Made by a program: the position numbers and the translations under genes. From Coniferiporia sulphurascens (lineage: Eukaryota; Basidiomycota; Agaricomycetes; Hymenochaetales; Hymenochaetaceae), in contig NBBA01000019.1 of assembly GCA_002794785.1 (NCBI GenBank), positions 804,181-868,180 on the forward strand: a DNA stretch of 64,000 nucleotides, in the 5' to 3' direction. Positions 1 through 12,604 of this stretch are shown one piece after another. Under the pieces are notes generated by a model. The model saw only the letters and a list, made by a program, of their open reading frames with translations. It was not told the origin of the DNA and searched no databases. Positions within the stretch are counted from its first letter, which is position 1, and every line of letters starts with the position of its first letter.

Positions 1-232
1 CCGAAGTTGTACCTTGAACCAAACTCGAACACTTGATGCTGCAGGCTGAGATGGTGCCAAACACGCGCAAATGGACGATGGACGGGTGTATATAAGACTC
101 AAGGAGGGCAGGGGCAAAAAGTCATCCCAATACCAGTCCCGAGTCCCGACAAAGACTAAATCGAGCAAAGCCCATCTCATCGTCCAAACCTCATCTCTCA
201 CAAACAAAAACCTCTTACAATCCCGAGAAACA
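1..232 (+). promoter_or_regulatory. Promoter and 5' UTR of the SMP-domain gene
   Basis: A TATA-like run (TATATA, about 89-94) lies roughly 140 bp upstream of the ATG at 233, followed by an A/C-rich leader typical of fungal 5' UTRs. The ATG context (gaaacaATGg) is good. Nothing else is recognisable here. Confidence 0.45.
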
Positions 233-585
233 ATGGCGAAACCACGCACGATGTCCCCATCCGACTCTGCTCGGATCCAGTCTTCCCAGGTAAAGCTACG
301 ACCCCCGCCTTCCTCACACCCCTACATCTCCACTGTCTGAGCCTGCCGTCCCTGACCACTTACATTTTTCCACATTGGGGCCCCTCTTTAAAGGCAAAGG
401 CCGGTAACGACATCGGAAAAGGCTCGTTCCCCGCACGCGCCCAGTCCGCCGGTGCGAAGAACACGAACGCCTCCGGAGCGGGCGGAGGAGCGGCTAAGGT
501 CAGCGGCGCGGGCGCAGGCGCAGGTGCAGGAAGCGGTGGGGCGGCCAGGGGCGGTGCGAGGAGCGGAGGCTCGGCGAAGAAGTAG
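233..585 (+). CDS. Small SMP-domain (seed maturation/LEA-like) protein
   Basis: Two exons, 233-289 and 394-585 (acceptor AAG; 400 is an equivalent in-frame acceptor), give about 82 residues. The N-terminal half reads MSPSDSARIQSSQ, then after the intron AKAGNDIGKGSFPARAQSAG, which I recognise as the SMP (seed maturation protein) motif found in many short fungal proteins. The C-terminal half is a low-complexity Gly/Ala/Ser tail ending in two lysines. The family is LEA-like and small, hydrophilic and probably stress- or dormancy-related; there is no signal peptide or membrane segment, so it is likely cytosolic or nuclear. No catalytic role is expected. The exact acceptor is uncertain by two codons. 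Confidence 0.75.
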
Positions 586-3075
586 AAATATGCGAAGGCG
601 AAAGATCCTGGTGCTCGAGGAAGTGTTATTGGAAGGAATGAAGTGCCTGCAGTGGTTTTTCTTCTGTCCTCTGTAACCGCGCATTGACCTGTGTTATGTC
701 TATGTCTGTGTCTGCGTCTGCATTTGCTCGATTGGCTATACTGGAAAATTTATAATGCTCAGACGAATATTGTTCTGCCGTGTGAATGTAACGGATCTGC
801 GCCGGGATGAGCGTGGTGTTAATAAATTCAGACGATTGCGGTATGGACTCACAAAGCGCAGACCTACTGAACTAGGATAAAAGTACTCGGGGTGAAGCTG
901 CGCTTTGCCATGTACCTAGATGTGACCGGTGTAGTGGCACATAAACAAACTGGGAAGCCATTGGTCTGCAGAAAACGTCCGAGCAGATCACAAGAACAGG
1001 GAGTACAATGAAACGGGGTGAGTATCTGCGACTATATACGTAGTGATTAGACTGCTCACCATATGTGCAAGCTGAAGCCGAAAGAAGCAGCCGTGTCAAC
1101 GACTGTTTGTAAGGGATATAACCGCGGGAGGTCCGTGGTCTTGACGCGCTTGCCTGCCGACCGGGGGTAGCTTGAAGGGGTGGGAAGACTCCTTACGCAT
1201 GCGCGTGATTTGTAAACTGGTCATAACGTAGACACCCCCACAAGGACCACGAGTGGATTCACTAGTGAATGCGAGCCACTCCCCCTTAGGAGAGAAACCC
1301 CGGGCCCTACCAGTATTAAGCGTGTGTGGATAAACTACTACCGAGTTTGAAGACGAAACATTTGATTCTGTGCGTGAGGTTCATCGTCCCCTAGGAAAGG
1401 GTGGATTCAGACGCAGACTTGGGCACTACGAGACCCGAAAGATGGTTTGGTGATGGGGAGAAAGAGAAAGCGAAGAGACAGAGGCGGAAAGGTCGAGAAC
1501 GTACGCTGCATCCCCGGCATGTCCAACATCTCCGCTTCACTTTTCGGCCCGGCTTAAGGGAAAAAGTGGAGGCGGGGGAGAATACGGGACAAAATGTAAT
1601 CCTAAAGATACTGGGTGGTGAACTGGAAAGAACGAATTAGCTGCAGTATTATTTTCTTCTTACGCGCCCACCATCTGCGTGTGAGCATCTGTATCTGTAT
1701 CTGTATCTTTGTTTGCGTTTTGTGTCTGCGTTTGTATCTGCCAAATCACGTATCTCGATTCTCGTAAGAAAATTATTGCTCGGACGTTTTTCATCCTTCC
1801 GGGTAACTAACGGAGAGTCTACATTGAAAATTACATCAGTATCTGACTTCAAATATTGCGGAGAAACCGAGAAGTCGAGCTTGAACTCAGCGAAAAGGAC
1901 GCGGGGTGATTCGGCTTTTTCAATTCTCGCCGGCGCCTGCTTCCCGCTGCGGCCGCATGTCGATCATAATTGTGGCTATAATATCGTGGGATATCAAAGC
2001 CATACATAGAACACAACCCCACGTGCTTCTGCGTTTTCGGGTCAAAAATGCAGTCTTGATATTCGAAGAATCGAAGAATCTGCTTCATCCGCTTCAGTTT
2101 ACCCCAGTCTTCACTTCCTGGAGAATGGAATACCAGTTCTTCCAACCGACTGATACGCTCAGTCGCTTACAAAAATCAGTGTCGTCTCGACAGGAGACGC
2201 TTCTGTCGTTCCAACTACGACCGGTAATCAAAACATCGTCAATTTGCGAGTCTTCGATCTCGAGTCGTTTTCAAATTCCTGGACGATACGCCGCTAGTGC
2301 AGGGCCATCTATCTCTCGGCGACACGGGTTCTCTCGTGCAGTTTTGTCTGTTCATGGGTCCTCACAGATGGGGAGATCTTCGGTCTTTCTGAATTTGTCC
2401 GGGACTGGATGAGCTAGCCATTCTTCAATATTTGCATCTCAAAAGACTGTTCGTTCCGCTTCTCTTGTGATATTGCGTAGTGCCCTTCGTAAAATCTTAC
2501 CAGATAAACTTCTGACGGCTTATCATCATCTTTCTTCTAAAAATCCGTCAGACCCGAAGTCCGTTGAGGTTCAAGGATATGTCCTTTTGTGCGACGGTGG
2601 GCTGATCTGGATAGCCTGCTACCACCCATATTATGCATTCCGTAAACCTTTCTCTCTATTTCTCCCAGCAAATTTCTAAGAGTTGGCCCAGAACAGAGGT
2701 ACTATCTAACTTGCAGATCTCGCTCTCTACTGAAGTACAAAACACAGCTCCACCGCCCAACCTTCTAGTCTGCAGCGCCCGCATTAGTATCCCGAATATG
2801 CAATAGACCAGGATCGGGGATACGAGGAAACGAGCCTCCAATGCCCGAGCTTGGTACGAACTAGAGGACTAGTGGACGCGCCCATCCACGTGACGCGATT
2901 GGCGATTACGTAACAATCGAAGACACGCCCAACCTACTCCGAAACAATCAATCTGCACCACCTATAAGAATTGGGAGCCGTCCTTCCGCCTTCAGTGCAA
3001 TTCATCTCAGGCTCTCCTCTTACCGCCCAACTCGTATCACCACTCTCTGTGAACTCCCGGACCTTCGTTCTCACT
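586..3075. other. Intergenic 2.5 kb, mostly featureless
   Basis: No intact gene could be assembled. There is a short (TCTGTA)n-type run near 1688-1708. Coding-like but frame-broken stretches lie at about 2050-2650 and are listed separately. Open frames here use non-ATG starts or lack compatible splice sites. Confidence 0.4.
2050..2650 (+). pseudogene. Frame-broken coding relic, family unknown
   Basis: Three overlapping frames carry protein-like stretches that follow one another: VYPSLHFLENGIPVLPTD, then after a TGA GDASVVPTTTGNQNIVNLRVF, then one frame over DDTPLVQGHLSLGDTGSLVQ. They have normal hydrophobic patterning and no GT-AG pair joins them cleanly. The first break is a TGA where CGA would read on. 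I do not recognise the family; it could also be noise in a non-coding region. Confidence 0.25.
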
Positions 3076-3488
3076 ATGGCCTCACCGTCCCCGTCTCCAC
3101 TGCAGCCCCTCGCCACCATGGCGGAGCAAAGCGTAGTTCTCACCGGCAGGACCGTCAGCGCCCCTCCCGCGGTCCCCGTACCTAGGCCGAAGAACATTGG
3201 CGGGCGTCAGCTCATTAGCACGGGGACGGGCCGTGTGTACCCAGAACGACCGGGCATGGACAGGAGTCGGGGCACATTTGCGAGACAGTCTTTTGATGGT
3301 AAGACACACCGTTTACTCTTTCTGGTGTATATTTTAAGGGTGTCTTTCAGAAAATTCCGGGGCTCGTTTCTTCCCGTGCTTCATCTGAGCCGATGCTCTC
3401 TCATGATCGCCATTTTTTGTATGTGTTCGCTTGTATAAGGAGTAGGATCTCGTCTAATTTTTGCTTTCTAGATCTGAGAAGTCATTAG
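3076..3488 (+). CDS. Short hypothetical protein, 79 aa
   Basis: Exons 3076-3298 and 3472-3488 join in phase (GTAAGA donor, TTTCTAG acceptor) to give 79 residues rich in Pro, Ser and Arg. An in-frame ATG at 3118 has a near-perfect context (gccaccATGg) and may be the true start, giving 65 residues. No domain, signal peptide or membrane segment is visible. Support is the good start context and a closing splice only, so it may not be a real gene. Confidence 0.35.
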
Positions 3489-3891
3489 TGACCGCTTCAA
3501 TTATTTAAGGAAGCAAGTCTCAGAACTGAGGTGCCAGAGGTTTTTATATTGGCCCCATTGCATGTATATGATACGTTTCATAGCATGCGCTTGATTCCTA
3601 CTGTACAAGTATTGTAAATATGTTGTAATTTATTAATTTTGATATCTATCAATCCCGAAGTCTGCATAATTATTTTCCCGCATGCGCCTGTGCGCTCTCT
3701 TCCAGACAGAGGACTCTTTACATGGATGGTTTTACAAAATTTCGCCCGGGCAAGTGAACACAATCATGTTGAGGCAGTCATGGAATAGTTGTCTGAGATG
3801 GGTACATTTAAATAAGTCCGTGGCGGATTACGTAATAATCACCGACGCGCTCGCCTCGTCCCGTCAAAGTTGCAGCGCTGGCCTCTCTTGT
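3489..3891. other. Intergenic, upstream of PIG-T
   Basis: About 400 bp with AT-rich stretches. No gene and no clear TATA element are seen; it presumably holds the PIG-T promoter. Confidence 0.4.
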
Positions 3892-6144
3892 ATGTATCCC
3901 AAAGAGCTCCTTCTGCTCGTACTCGCCGTAATACCGCAAGCATGTCTAGCTCTCGGCGCAAACGAGCACTTCAATGAGCTCCTGACCATCCGCCCGCTCA
4001 GAGATGGCCGCGTCGCAACGCGCTTCTCGTTCACAATGTCCCAGGCAGACGCCTCGCCGCGTGCGCCGCATTTGCTCTCTGACGAACAGGAGGATGGGCG
4101 TACGTGTATTTCAATTCTGGTTTCTGGATCCCAGTCGTTGATGCTGATTGTGTTTCGCCTCTCGTAGCGCAGCACTACTCGCTCTTCCCGCTGTCGTTGG
4201 GTCAAGTGCTGCGGGAGTATGCGGTGACGGAGGTTCACCTAAGTCTAAACGCGGGAAAGTGGGATTACGGGCGGTGGGGGTACCCTGATGACCCTGCTGT
4301 CGCGACGGGCGCGGAGCTGTGGGCGTGGATGGGCGAGTCCGAATCGGCAAGGTGTGTATAGCTGCGTTATTTCGCTTTGAAACTGCGGGGTGTTCGGGTT
4401 GCGTTTGCTGGTCTTACTTTATCGATGAACTAAAGCCTGTACGTTGCTCTTTTGTGGAGCGGTTGGCACGAGGTGTGCGGTGTGCAGCCTAGAGGTCTTG
4501 GTCCTCCAAAGTTCCATTCTCATTTTGAGCCTTTACCGCGCAGGTACTAAGGTACTGCTAATACGCTGGCTGGGCAGATACTTCTTCTGTGGTTTACGTT
4601 CTGCGTTCGACCATCTCGCTTTTCTTTTGAAAACCTAGTTATTGCAATTTCTAATCACACACCTACAGTGTCGATGAGCGGTGGAAAGGCCTCCGAAATG
4701 CCCTCGCTGGCCTCTTCTGCGCTTCGATCGGCTCGCTGGACGAGCTGCGAACAACCTCGCCTGCTTATGCCTTCCGTCCGGAAGGTTCTCTTCCATATTT
4801 CGGCCATAACCTGACTCACAGGCTGCGCCACGCGTCGCTCCCGTCAGAGCATGTCTGCACAGAGAACCTAACGCCGTACTTGAAGCTACTACCGTGCAAG
4901 TCGTCGGCGGGTATCGCGTCGCTGCTAAACCCGCACCGACTATTTGATGCAGACTGGCACGGCATGGGCATATATGTGACGTGGAGCGAGGCAACAGGCG
5001 TTAACCTACAACTCAGCTTCCAGGCCGTGTTTGACCCCGTGCGGCTGTCTGCGCTGCAGAAACGAGGTGCGTTAAGGTTCTCTCCTATTTGGCGCCTTTG
5101 GGAGAGAATGCACAAAACTTAGACTCCATTTCAGAGTTCTCATTTAAGTCGCTTTTCGATAGTTCAATCAAAGAGGCTTGTCCTGTGGCGTCTGATAGCA
5201 GGGTCGAGGTAACTCTGCCACAGAACGCTGCGTACGTCATTACCCCGGAACCGACGTCCCTGCCAGGTCAAATCGGCGTTTTTGATATTACGGCAGGTCG
5301 GTGCGACTCCCTTCAACCAATCTCTATTCTGACTTGTCAAATATGTAGTGAGGAATCTGCCCCTGGATATTTCTATCCGTTATGCGGAAGATTCGTTCTC
5401 ATATAGTAAGTCGCCCGTGTTCCCTTTCGGCGTAGCTACTTACAAGTTGGGAATAGCACTGGATCCACCCAAGACGGACCTGGTCGACTTTGAAGTCGTA
5501 CGCACGTTGACTGGGTCGACGCAGTCGCGTGGGCAGCTATCTGTATCTATCAAAAATAACCGCGCGCACGACATACATCTCGTCTATGTCGAGACGATGC
5601 CATGGCTCGTCACCTTCTACCTTCACACGCTCGAGATTTCCGTCGACGGCCAGCGGCGAGGTATGTTCTTTTTTCCGCGATAAGACAATGGGAACCCGCT
5701 AACCAAGCGGGATCGATTTCAGATGACCTGCTGACCCGCATGGCATACACTCCAACGGAGGCGCACGGACACCCGACTCTGTTCGAGGCGCAGCTGACGC
5801 TGCCCGCGTCCTCCGCGCTGCGGCTCTCAATGGACGTGACGAAGGCGTTCCTACGCTACACGGAGCACCCGCCTGACGCGCAGCGCGGGTGGGACCTTCC
5901 GCCTGCGGTCCTTGTGCAGATCGCCTCGGGAAACACGTCCGAAGCAGTAACGCCGAAGTTGCAGCAGCGCGGACGACGCGTGTACACGCCCGCGGTGCTC
6001 GTCGATGTCGCGACGCCCGACTTTAGCATGCCGTACAACGTGATCATCATGAGCAGCACGCTCATCGCGCTCGTGTTTGGCAGTATCTTCAACCTCTTTA
6101 CGCGTCGCTTTGTCGCGCTCAACGTCGATGGGTCGGGAAACTGA
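3892..6144 (+). CDS. GPI16: GPI transamidase component PIG-T/Gpi16
   Basis: Six exons (3892-4099, 4168-4351, 4669-5066, 5135-5296, 5349-5660, 5723-6144) close in phase to 561 residues, near human PIG-T (578) and yeast Gpi16 (610). The subunit belongs to the ER-membrane complex that removes the C-terminal signal of precursor proteins and attaches the GPI anchor. A signal peptide (MYPKELLLLVLAVIPQACLA) precedes the lumenal domain. Family signatures are QHYSLFPLSLGQVLREY, ENLTPYLKLLPCKSSAG with its conserved Cys, and SLLNPHRLFDADWHG. A single C-terminal membrane span (PYNVIIMSSTLIALVFGSIF) leaves a short basic tail. All introns are GT-AG and all exons are needed to match the family. No defect was seen. 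Confidence 0.93.
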
Positions 6145-8778
6145 TCCAGCCGGCATGCCAGTGGCTAGGGCTAGGAGGGGAGGGGAGGGAGGGGACTATT
6201 TTGCTTTAGGGTACTTATCAAATCTAAGTAATTTATTCAATTCCTGCGTTTCTATGGCCTGTTCCTCACGCCCCTCTCGAGCCTGAAAGAAAAATAGCCG
6301 AGGACCGGAAACGGATTCGATTTCGAAGCATACAAGTGCACAGGTACGTGTTGGAGTTGCAAGGCACAGGTGACCACGAAATAAGCACGGGGCCCCAATT
6401 TACTCAGCTCGTCAAACTTAAGCGCGAAGCGCACGTTGCCCCCGATTCTCCCGTTCTTCTCAATCGGCCTTTGTTGATCTGTCTGTCTTTTCTTGTGAAT
6501 AGAGTCTTTTGGCCGGTCACAGCGGCCGATTGCGTTTAGTATTGATGGTTAATAAAGGACCTGGGGAAAGGAAGATTCCGCGGGGTCGCGCCAAGGTCTC
6601 GTTTCATGCAGGGACCACCTGACCACATACATATATGAATCGCGCTCACGAGTCGAGTTGATCGCAGCGGGATGTACATTCATGTATCACGTCGGGAGAT
6701 CTCGCTTCGAATTATCACAATACCTCAACATCCGAGTCGACATCGACATCAGCATCGACGTGGATCGCGCAATCCGACTGGGGTGGATCAGAATTAATAT
6801 CACCGCGCCATCAATCGACTTCTAGCTAACTGGCGAATTAACAGGGACACGAGTTTGGGTTCCATTGACTGCCAAACGCCACAGAGCGGCGGTGTTCGCA
6901 ATTCGAGATTCGGTTTCAATTCATATTAATACTGATGGGTGAGTGCCGGGCGAGTCTCCTCCCGAGTCGGAGTCCGGACCACCCGAATGTCCTTGTCTCT
7001 CCTCCCGATACCGGTAGTTAGGGGAGGGTGGCTGCACTGGGGTCCGCAGCTGGCACTTTTGCGCGGCGCCGGTCACGGTCAAAGCCACCAAGGCCACCTG
7101 AACAGATCATGCGCTCGGCATGTAAGGTGACCATCAACACAAGTCATATGTCTTTTTTCCTTATCTGATACCCGCCCAGTCTCGCCTCAAGGTCCCACGT
7201 ACTTTTCCCTTGTTGAAGATGCAAAGAACCCAAAGCACCCAAGCACTTACATCTTCCCGCCCACTCATGAGCGACGAGACCGAGATCAAAAGACCGAACC
7301 CCGAAACACCGAACACCGAAATGAAGAGGCAAAGATAGAAAGAGATCTTTTCGCAAATACATACAGTAACGACCTCGCTTAGATAGTGCGAGGCTTTTGC
7401 CGGCACACGCGGACTTCCCGCTGACGTGCCGTGTGCGCGGAGACGGAAGCAAAAATCCGAATCGGTTGATAAAGCCACTTTAGGGTGGCTCGTAGCGATC
7501 AGAAGCGCGGCGGCTGCTCGCTCCCCTCGACTTGACTTCACGAAGAGGGCAACGTTGTGCACACGCTACGCTGCGCCGCCCAGAACCGAGGTGGTGCCCG
7601 ATTCCTGAGGTGGCGGACTGAATCGAATTTGCAAGTCGCGACGAGCGCTACTCGACTCTAAGTGGAACTTGGCCTTCTTAAAGACAAGTGATGGGCTATA
7701 TATATGCGTCTATATAGGCACCCGCTGCTGCGAAAACCCGAAGGGAGTAACTGCCGTTTCGTCCGAGGGCGGCCGGCCGACGCCAAGACACAAGACTCGA
7801 AGCGCAAGGCTCGTTCATCAACATCACCACCTTTGATGCCAATGCCATCGCCCAATACTCAAAAATAGCCTGTCGGCCGCGGGCTACCCCATTTCTTCTC
7901 TCTTCTACTTTTCTCTTTCTTCTGTCCGGGTCACATGGCAAGATCCAAAGACACCTTTTCTCTCGGGCTCCCTAGCTTTGCACGCCCCCCCCACAACGCA
8001 TTCTCATTTGTGTGGGACAACGGTCGTTGCCCCACGCCTAGGCGTAGTCGAAAAAAGAAGGACACCGGTCACAAGTTAACGAGAAAGAGTTCGAAAGCAC
8101 GACTCGCACTACACCGCTACGCCCGTCCCGAACTGCGCAGAGCCTTGCCGTGTATGTGGTATCATGCGATATTATTTATATATATATATACTCCACAGTC
8201 AGACCCGATCTTCCATTGAGACTCGGCATACTACAATACAGCGTGCTGCTAGGCGACCGAAGCGCAAGGGGGGAATTAGGTCCCGGTTACGGCGTTATTC
8301 ATTGCCTTCCGACGTGATCCCTTGCTTAGTCTGATTAATGCCGTGATCACCTAGCGCGTATATAGCGTCTTCTCGACATCCGGGGCACATGACGGGATAT
8401 CATAATCCTTACCTATCTTGTCCCAACGCCAGCTACCAGGACGCCCGCGCCCGAGTTTACTCTACTTTTATACAACGGCATACCGTGCCAGTGCACGTGC
8501 TTTATCGGGTCTACTCGAACACGGGCGTGGCGCGTCCCCCCGTCCCACGCGCATGATGTGAATGAAGCTTGTTGCGCTTGTTTATAGAAGAAGGGCTTTT
8601 TAGAAAAAAAGTTTTTTGTCAGCTTCTCGTGCTATAAAGCCCCTTGCGTCCTTTATATAAACCCATCCTGTACCGCCCCCAACTCTTTAAACTCGTTTGC
8701 CCCTCCACTGAACGCACAAAGCACGTCGCGCAAGCCACGTCCATCTCTTGGTAGACCTAACTCTTGTCCTCAACCACA
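6145..8778. other. Intergenic 2.6 kb
   Basis: No gene could be supported. A short G-rich run (ggggagggagggg type) follows the PIG-T stop, and a degenerate TCGACATCGACATC run lies near 6736-6760. TATATATATATA occurs at about 8178-8190. A pyrimidine-rich, TATA-containing stretch at 8630-8690 (ctataaag, ttatataaac) probably belongs to the next gene's promoter. Confidence 0.4.
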
Positions 8779-9310
8779 ATGTGTCGAAGAATGGCGTGAG
8801 TGGCTTCTTCCCCATACTATTACGTCCAATCTCTGATTCTACAAATCCCGTGAACACAGAAAAGGTCGTCGCTTTTCTCGCTGCGGGGTAAGCGAACGCG
8901 TACCTGACAATCGTGGCGTTATACAGGTCTCTGACCCTCTGATTCTTCTTCTGCTCCCAATAGCACTTTCTCCGGCTGCACGTCGCCGCCGTAGTAGATT
9001 GTAAATCCCGCGACTGCGAGTTGAGTATATGGCACTCGAAGGTCTGCGCAAGCAGATCATGTAAACGGGTGCGGCACGTTCTCTTCCTAACTTCTCTCCC
9101 GTTCAATCTCCCCTTCCCATGATACCCTTTCACGAACGCTTGGCTCGATATTGCATCACGTCTCGACCCGCTCGGACACCTGCTAAAACGCTCGCTTCTT
9201 GCTTTCAGAACTACGGGCCAGACATAGAAGAGAACGTACAGATCATCGACGACTTCTGCTGGCCGTGCACATACGCAGCGTCGCAATCGAATCCGGTGCC
9301 GACCGCATGA
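8779..9310 (+). CDS. Small Cys-rich protein of an uncharacterised basidiomycete family
   Basis: Four short exons (8779-8795, 8860-8887, 8964-9068, 9209-9310) join in phase to 83 residues. The protein has eight cysteines and two spaced histidines: C2, C14 followed by GH, C28, C33, H39, C43, C48 and the terminal FCWPC pair (C67, C70). The pattern MCRR...RCGH...DCKSRDC...H...C...C...CxxC recalls a set of short Agaricomycete proteins I know only as hypothetical. The paired Cys/His spacing suggests zinc binding or a disulphide-knotted fold; there is no signal peptide, so zinc binding in the cytosol or nucleus is more likely. The first exon is only 17 nt. A long open frame on the opposite strand is an antisense shadow. 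Confidence 0.7.
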
Positions 9311-11662
9311 CGAACCGACATCCATATCCGTCCTCCTTTCCGCCGTCCACAACTCCTTACGGAACCAAAATTACTGTATATGTTTCAATGCATCTGTATA
9401 TCACTCCATGGGACTTTGTTCGGCGCACACATGTACAGATAGCTCACCTCTATTTCTATTGCACCATTGTACCATCCGCTTTGTCTGTTTACGGTTCTAC
9501 CGATTGCGGAATCATGAGATACCTAAAACAGGGACGATTCTGTCAGACATGCTGAGTCAGGGGTCGTCGTCCACTAACCCTGAAACTGGGCAGGTACTCA
9601 CTTTGCAGCGCAAATCACGGGTCCTTGCTTTCTTTCCTTCTGTATCGACACGCGAGGGAACACGTCCCTGCAGGGACCGGAGAAACATTCTGCACCAAGT
9701 GCGCACCACAACCATCCATTTACCCGCATAAAGTCTGCTGAACGAGCCCAGAATCCACCAGTTCAAGTTGAGACGGGTGTCCTCGGAAGGACCTTACGTT
9801 GAGTATCAACCCGATAACCTGGGCTGATGATAGTGCCATAACACTTCTGCCCTGATACCTTGATATCGGCAATCGACGTCAGCGGGGGGCGTACGGTGGA
9901 GATCTGCGAGATTGTCAGCATCAAGAACAGTAGGGTGTGATCCCAGGGGGCGTATAACGAGAGTGCCGAGAGAAGGGGGCCACTAAGAATGCGCGCCACA
10001 CGATCGGCATCACTAATGGGAGGACGCAGCGGATGAGGAGAGAGATAGCGACGAATAGAGAGAGGTGCGAACGTGCACTCGCAATACCCGGGGTGATTCC
10101 GCCCACTATGCACTTAAACCAGAAGGAGTTACAAAGTCGCGAAACCAGCGAGCCTAAATGGATAGATACGCCGCCCAATGCCGTGCGTCCGGTCGGCTGT
10201 ATCTTGGTTTGGCCTTATCACGAACATTCTAGAACCCAACTTGGGTATCTTTGTTTCTCCGGACCGAATCATTCAGACCAAGGGACTGCTCGACTGTCTT
10301 ATCTGCAAGCGCCCAATAGTATTGAATGGCCTTTTACCCACTCCATTGAAGGTAACTTCATAAATATCCAAAGCACCTTGTACCCGGCTTGTGGATCGGA
10401 CCAATTGTCCAACCGATGCAGATAAGGGGCGTATAGCTATCTGGCTTCTTGACTGGGGAGTGTGAGTTTTCGACCCATCACGCAAGATAATTTCCTGTAC
10501 AGTCTTGACCAGACTTCGTGCGGTGCTTCGGGAGTCCGTGACAACACTCAACATCGTGAACAAGCTTAACTGATAACCGAGAACCTCAGAAGGCCGACAT
10601 TTCCCTATGGCGTGCTAATGAGCTGGTTTTTACTGCAAAGTCTAAATTAACAACTACGTCAGGGCTGAGACTCGTTGGTCTTCTGGTGGGAAGTACGGAA
10701 GGAGAGAAGACATGACAGGCGGCAGTTGTACGTACTGAGAACAGCGAGCTCATATGCCACAAACATGTGTACAGCTTGAACTGCCTGCCGCGGTCCGTAT
10801 ATCAGCGACATTACTCTCAACAGGAAGGCACAAGTCTGAGGTGATCAACCATACCTTTCATCCGTAGTATCAGTGTGAAATCTCCATCTGTCGATTTCGC
10901 TCCAGAAATAACGGGCTCTATCCGTCAACTCCATAGTAAAACTTTCAATTACACCAGCCCAGTCGTCGCATGTCCGTCTCGTGGCACATAAGAAGACTCG
11001 AAGGCTTCAGTGACCACGAGGGTCCCCAGCATCGCGAAGCTCACTACCCGCCAAAATCCGAGCGCAAGGCTGGCAAATATGCGCCCGAGAGTGTCGTGCG
11101 AAGGCGTTAACGCGGACCAAGAACGTGCGCGATGGATGCAGCATGGCATGGCAGAGTAAACGGAAGGCAAAGATGAGTGTGTCAAATATTGAGTGCATTG
11201 CGGTGAACGAGTTAGTTGGGCGTTTCGCCGGTTGGTATATTCCTCGTTTCCATCGCCACTGTATATCGCAAGATGGCTGAGGGCAAGGGCGGACGCGAAC
11301 TCTGTGTTGTGAGCGAACGGGAAATGCCGGGTAGACCAGGGGCTGATAATTAAGTATTACGTGCTCACCACCGGAAACAAATTAAAGTTGGCATATGTAG
11401 GATCGACGCTGGGATCGGATATTGGTGCTCCGACTCGATAGCGAGTGGCAGCCTCGCATAAAGAGTACATTCTGATAATAGGTAGAACATGATTAGTAGG
11501 TGATATATATTGTAAGCCAAAGGATCAGTTGGTTGTCAATCTGTATTCGATCCTGCTCCAAACTCCCCACAGTTAATGTCTGCTAATCATGCGTGAGGGA
11601 AAGGGAGCATCCGAGCCAACAGCCTGAGAGCTCTAGAAAGGCGTGAATAAGTATTGAGAAAG
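9311..11662. other. Gene-poor 2.35 kb with possible decayed membrane-protein sequence on the minus strand
   Basis: On the minus strand, hydrophobic stretches appear in shifting frames at about 11100-11010 (SLALGFWRVVSFAMLGTLVV), 10090-9960 (SLFVAISLLIRCVLPLVMPI) and 9970-9900 (LLFLMLTISQISTV). They suggest a multi-span membrane protein, but I could not connect them by GT-AG introns and recognise no family. Treat as unresolved: a decayed gene or one with small exons I missed. Confidence 0.25.
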
Positions 11663-11830
11663 TTAAGAAAATGTAGCCTTATGTCGAGACTTAACTAGAC
11701 CTGTATAGCCTGTGCCTGTGTAATCCTTGTACATTCTTATTGCAGCCTCAGTGTGTTCCGGAAGGTTCATTAGTATCACGCCCGAGCTGAGAAACTGCAT
11801 CGATCCTTGATGGTAGATTTCGTAAGGAAA
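11663..11830 (-). pseudogene. Fragment of a repeated local protein family (copy A)
   Basis: The minus strand encodes FLSSGVILMNLPEHTEAAIR followed by MYKDYTGTG, which resembles two other fragments nearby (12176-12604 minus and 13943-14146 plus) in the pattern A-[IV]-[RK]-[VM]-Y-K-[DE] after a short beta-strand-like stretch. No start codon or full exon chain was found. The family is unknown to me. Confidence 0.3.
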
Positions 11831-12175
11831 AGCGCCTGGCAGCGTTTGGTAAAGACAGAAAAGACACGCGTCTTGGATGATTGCGAGCGAAGCAATAAGC
11901 AACTTGACGCAGGAGGTTAGCGCCGTGGTGCTGTTTGTCCTTGGGCTCGAAAATATCTTAAAGAGTGAGTCGTTGTATTTTCCACACGGCAATATCGGTG
12001 GTAACCAAGTTACGTCTGTCCCCGCGACGCCTCCTTGGATCATTCGCGTCGAGGTGTTAAAGAGCGCCCTGGCAGTCGATGTCGAGGCCGAAAGGAAGAC
12101 CGCACAGCTCTACAAGGAGATTCAGGGACTTACTCGCGGAATCAGGTCCCGGGATCAAACTATTCAAGCGGATTC

Positions 12176-12604
12176 TCATTTATATTCATATCCTGTCACT
12201 TTACAATGGGTCGTGCTCTTTACAATTATATCAATCAGCTTAAAGTGTGTGATGGAGTCAGTTGGACTACAAAACCGACAGATTTTTTCAGGAGAAACGT
12301 ACCACTGGCATCCTGGTGTCACTCTTGAAACCAAAAATTTATCCTTCTTGATGGTGGCTAAGGTGTTAGGAAGTGTAACCTCGATATCCGCAAGCAGATC
12401 TGTCTCCTTATAGACACGGACAGCGCCTTGCACGTTGTTGTGGGTCGTCTGCACAGTTACGCCTTCTTTCGTATGGACCTCGCCTTTCCTTGAGCCAAGT
12501 TCGTGAAGTATACTTCCGTCCTCATTCAGTTTGTACACTGTCACGATAGCAATAGACTCCTTGCTAGTATCTTGTGCATCTCTACGGACGTGAATCTGCA
12601 CCAA
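12176..12604 (-). pseudogene. Unknown beta-rich protein of the local family (copy B), start codon lost or exon missing
   Basis: The minus-strand frame from 12604 runs about 142 codons, with protein-like character over the first 90: VQIHVRRDAQDTSKES, then GVTVQTTHNNVQGAVRVYKE and DIEVTLPN. Alternating hydrophobic residues suggest a small beta-sandwich. The codon where a start is expected reads TTG in an otherwise ideal context (aaaccTTGgtg), so either the start is mutated or TTGGTGCAG is a 3' splice site of an upstream exon I could not find. Similar sequence occurs in copies A and C. Function unknown. Confidence 0.35.

Noticed and set aside
8687..9352. 221-codon open frame on the minus strand
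   Set aside because: It is antisense to the four-exon Cys-rich gene, starts from a long basic stretch and shows no motif. The plus-strand splice gives a coherent Cys pattern.
12176..12604. Intact gene starting at 12604
   Set aside because: The first codon is TTG, not ATG, and no upstream exon with an ATG could be joined.
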